A DNA stretch of 64,000 nt, taken from Micavibrio aeruginosavorus_D. Its GTDB lineage: Bacteria > Pseudomonadota > Alphaproteobacteria > Micavibrionales > Micavibrionaceae. A program made the translations under genes and the position numbers. The stretch covers positions 434,001-498,000 of the forward strand of contig NZ_CP195303.1 in NCBI RefSeq assembly GCF_051245535.1, read 5' to 3'. Shown here in pieces: positions 62,676 through 64,000 of this stretch (positions are counted from its first letter, which is position 1; each line of letters begins with the position of its first letter). The notes beneath the pieces are model-generated. The model did not search any database. It was not told the DNA's origin and saw only the letters and a program-made list of their open reading frames with translations.

Positions 62676-63383
62676 ATGATGAAGAACAAACGCCTTGGCT
62701 TTCTGGTTTGCGTTTCGGTTCTGGCCCTTGGTGGGGCGGGATTGGTCGCGGGTTGCACAACGGTTGGTCCGGCACTGAAATCGCCATCCGCCCAGTTTAC
62801 CCAACAGGTTGGGGTCAGCGCCTCCCGCATTGAAGTGGTGAGCGCGAGCAATGCGGCCGCCTATGGCAACGATGTTTCCAGCACCTTCCCGACGCCTTTG
62901 GATGTCGCCCTGCGTGGCTATGTCGACAAGCGTCTGGTGGCAGCCGGGGGGGAAGGCACCTTCATCTTCTCGATCGAGGAAGCCCGCGTCACCCGCGAAG
63001 ATTTGCAGTCGGATAACAAATATGTGCGCAAGCTGAACATGGATAATCGCGATCGTTACAGCGCGGTGATCCGCCTGAAACTGATGCGTGAAAACCCGAC
63101 GGCACCGGGTGCGGCCCATACCGATCTGCGCGTCCAGCGGACATGGACCATTGCGGACAATCTGTCGATTGCCGAACGTGAACGTGAACAAAATGCGTTT
63201 GTTGAACAATTGCTGCGCGATGTGGACACAGCCGTGGTGAATGGTGTGAACAATACGCTGCAAATCGGTGCGGATGCGGGCAATGCCGTTGGTGGCGGCG
63301 CATCGTATAGCGGCGGTGGGTATGAACAGGCCCCAAGCGTGGGCGCACAGCCCGTGCCGCAGGTGGAAGAATCGCCGTTCTAG
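62676..63383 (+). CDS. Lipoprotein of unknown function
   Basis: 235 residues. Signal peptide with lipobox 'LVAGC'. The mature part has an alpha/beta domain ('DVALRGYVDKRLVAAGGEGTFIFSIEEARV', 'RYSAVIRLKLMRE', 'RTWTIADNLSIAERERE') resembling periplasmic lipoproteins annotated only as hypothetical, followed by a Gly/Ser/Pro-rich tail. The ATG at 62676 is 7 bases from AAGGA; 62670 and 62679 are alternatives. Cotranscribed with hslO. Confidence 0.75.
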   Translation: MMKNKRLGFLVCVSVLALGGAGLVAGCTTVGPALKSPSAQFTQQVGVSASRIEVVSASNAAAYGNDVSSTFPTPLDVALRGYVDKRLVAAGGEGTFIFSIEEARVTREDLQSDNKYVRKLNMDNRDRYSAVIRLKLMRENPTAPGAAHTDLRVQRTWTIADNLSIAEREREQNAFVEQLLRDVDTAVVNGVNNTLQIGADAGNAVGGGASYSGGGYEQAPSVGAQPVPQVEESPF

Positions 63384-63397
63384 TTTTTTGTGAATTT

Positions 63398-63428
63398 AAA
63401 AAGCCCCGCGATTTTGCGGGGCTTTTTT
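63398..63428. terminator. Bidirectional intrinsic terminator
   Basis: Stem AAAAAGCCCCGC / GCGGGGCTTTTT with a 6-base loop, between the convergent lipoprotein and trkH genes. Confidence 0.93.
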
Positions 63429-64000
63429 TATTTGCGCCAGAAGCTGGGCATAACCAGAACCAGCAGGGTGAAAAGTTCCAGACGCCCCAGCATCATGCCA
63501 AGGGAAATAAGCCATTTGGCAGCATCAGGCAGGGTTGAAAAATTTCCGGCCGGGCCAATAATGGGCCCCAATCCGGGGCCAACGTTGGTCAGGGCCGTGG
63601 CCGCGCCGCTGATGCTGGTGATAAAATCCAGCCCGCACATGGACAGAGCCAAAGCCAGAACAATAAACGCGCCCAGAAAGCCAAAGATAAAAACCATCAC
63701 CGAATACGGCACGTCATCTGGTAAGGTTCGCCCATCATAATGCAGGGCGATGATGGCGTTGGGGTGTTGCAGTTTTTGGAAGTGGCGGCCCAGGATCAAC
63801 GCCATCACCTGATATCGCATGATTTTAACACCGCCCGATGTCGAACCCGTGCATCCGCCAAAGAAGGTGAGGATAAAGAAGAAGACGACGAAAAACGGTC
63901 CCCATTGCATGTAATCCGCCGACGCATAGCCCGTGGTTGTCACGACGGATACAATGTTGAAGGCGCTTTGTAATACGGCGTCACCAAAGGGTAGAATGCC
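63428..64000 (-). CDS. trkH: Potassium uptake protein TrkH, C-terminal part (5' end outside window)
   Basis: About 190 C-terminal residues of a K+ transporter membrane subunit. Selectivity-filter segments 'VTTTGYAS' and 'GGCTGSTSGGVKIMR', with a further pore loop 'ALTNVGPGLG', and the end 'GRLELFTLLVLVMPSFW' are typical of TrkH. The frame remains open to the window edge, so the ATG at 63943 is internal. The cytoplasmic partner TrkA is not in view. Confidence 0.93.
   Translation of the reverse strand, partial: GILPFGDAVLQSAFNIVSVVTTTGYASADYMQWGPFFVVFFFILTFFGGCTGSTSGGVKIMRYQVMALILGRHFQKLQHPNAIIALHYDGRTLPDDVPYSVMVFIFGFLGAFIVLALALSMCGLDFITSISGAATALTNVGPGLGPIIGPAGNFSTLPDAAKWLISLGMMLGRLELFTLLVLVMPSFWRK

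Overview
The window reads as ordinary chromosome from a Gram-negative alphaproteobacterium of moderate G+C. The support is a Ros/MucR-type regulator, a PleC/DivJ-like kinase, a phasin, a TIGR02186-like membrane protein beside a TSUP permease, a single-chain indolepyruvate oxidoreductase, and a UbiE/UbiK/HldD/Lgt set typical of a respiring diderm. The combination and the prepilin genes recall Micavibrio-like lineages, but that placement is inferred from memory of gene content. No phage, transposase, CRISPR array or rRNA was seen. The only RNA gene found is a tRNA-Ser(CGA).

Layout. 1-5281: end of an isovaleryl-CoA dehydrogenase gene, a YffB-type ArsC-fold protein with a small unknown partner, and a fused indolepyruvate:ferredoxin oxidoreductase, i.e. 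branched-chain and aromatic amino-acid breakdown. 5416-8560: a two-gene ABC transporter with unusual insertions in both subunits. 8538-11744: thioesterase, methyltransferase and an ABC-F ATPase. 12039-12452: an HU protein with a Lys/Ala tail. 12645-16721: a 1358-residue hybrid histidine kinase. 16777-22364 (minus strand): the most distinctive locus, with three paralogous prepilin-like proteins ending in tail-fibre-like segments, followed by a secreted von Willebrand A protein. 22494-25284: TrpF-like protein, RecQ, tRNA-Ser. 25490-30102: small lipoprotein and a dut-mutS-PLP enzyme operon. 30461-32465: Ala-rich anchored protein, UbiE and an unknown. 32623-37277: murJ-trpS and a group of small secreted proteins that share a domain. 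37370-41513: TSUP permease, TIGR02186 protein, universal stress protein, Nfu scaffold, and a deacetylase-fold protein lacking catalytic residues. 41660-45294: RutE-like nitroreductase, TsaB, MucR, ProC, YbjN, UbiK. 45529-54079: hldD-lgt-midA-pgeF, prs, rplY-pth-ychF-add. 54143-64000: ilvE divergent from an OmpR/EnvZ-type pair, CsaA, phasin, a PAS kinase, recX, hslO, a lipoprotein and the end of trkH.

How the genes fit together. Most are housekeeping genes in short operons with 1-20 base gaps or ATGA overlaps, closed by clear hairpin terminators. The accessory interest lies in three places: the prepilin/VWA surface locus, the split ABC transporter with a decapeptide repeat, and the repeated secreted domain at 35307-36499. 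Four intergenic inverted repeats of one REP-like family lie at 30223, 43519, 50274 and 57212. All functions are inferred from motifs read by eye; no database search was run.
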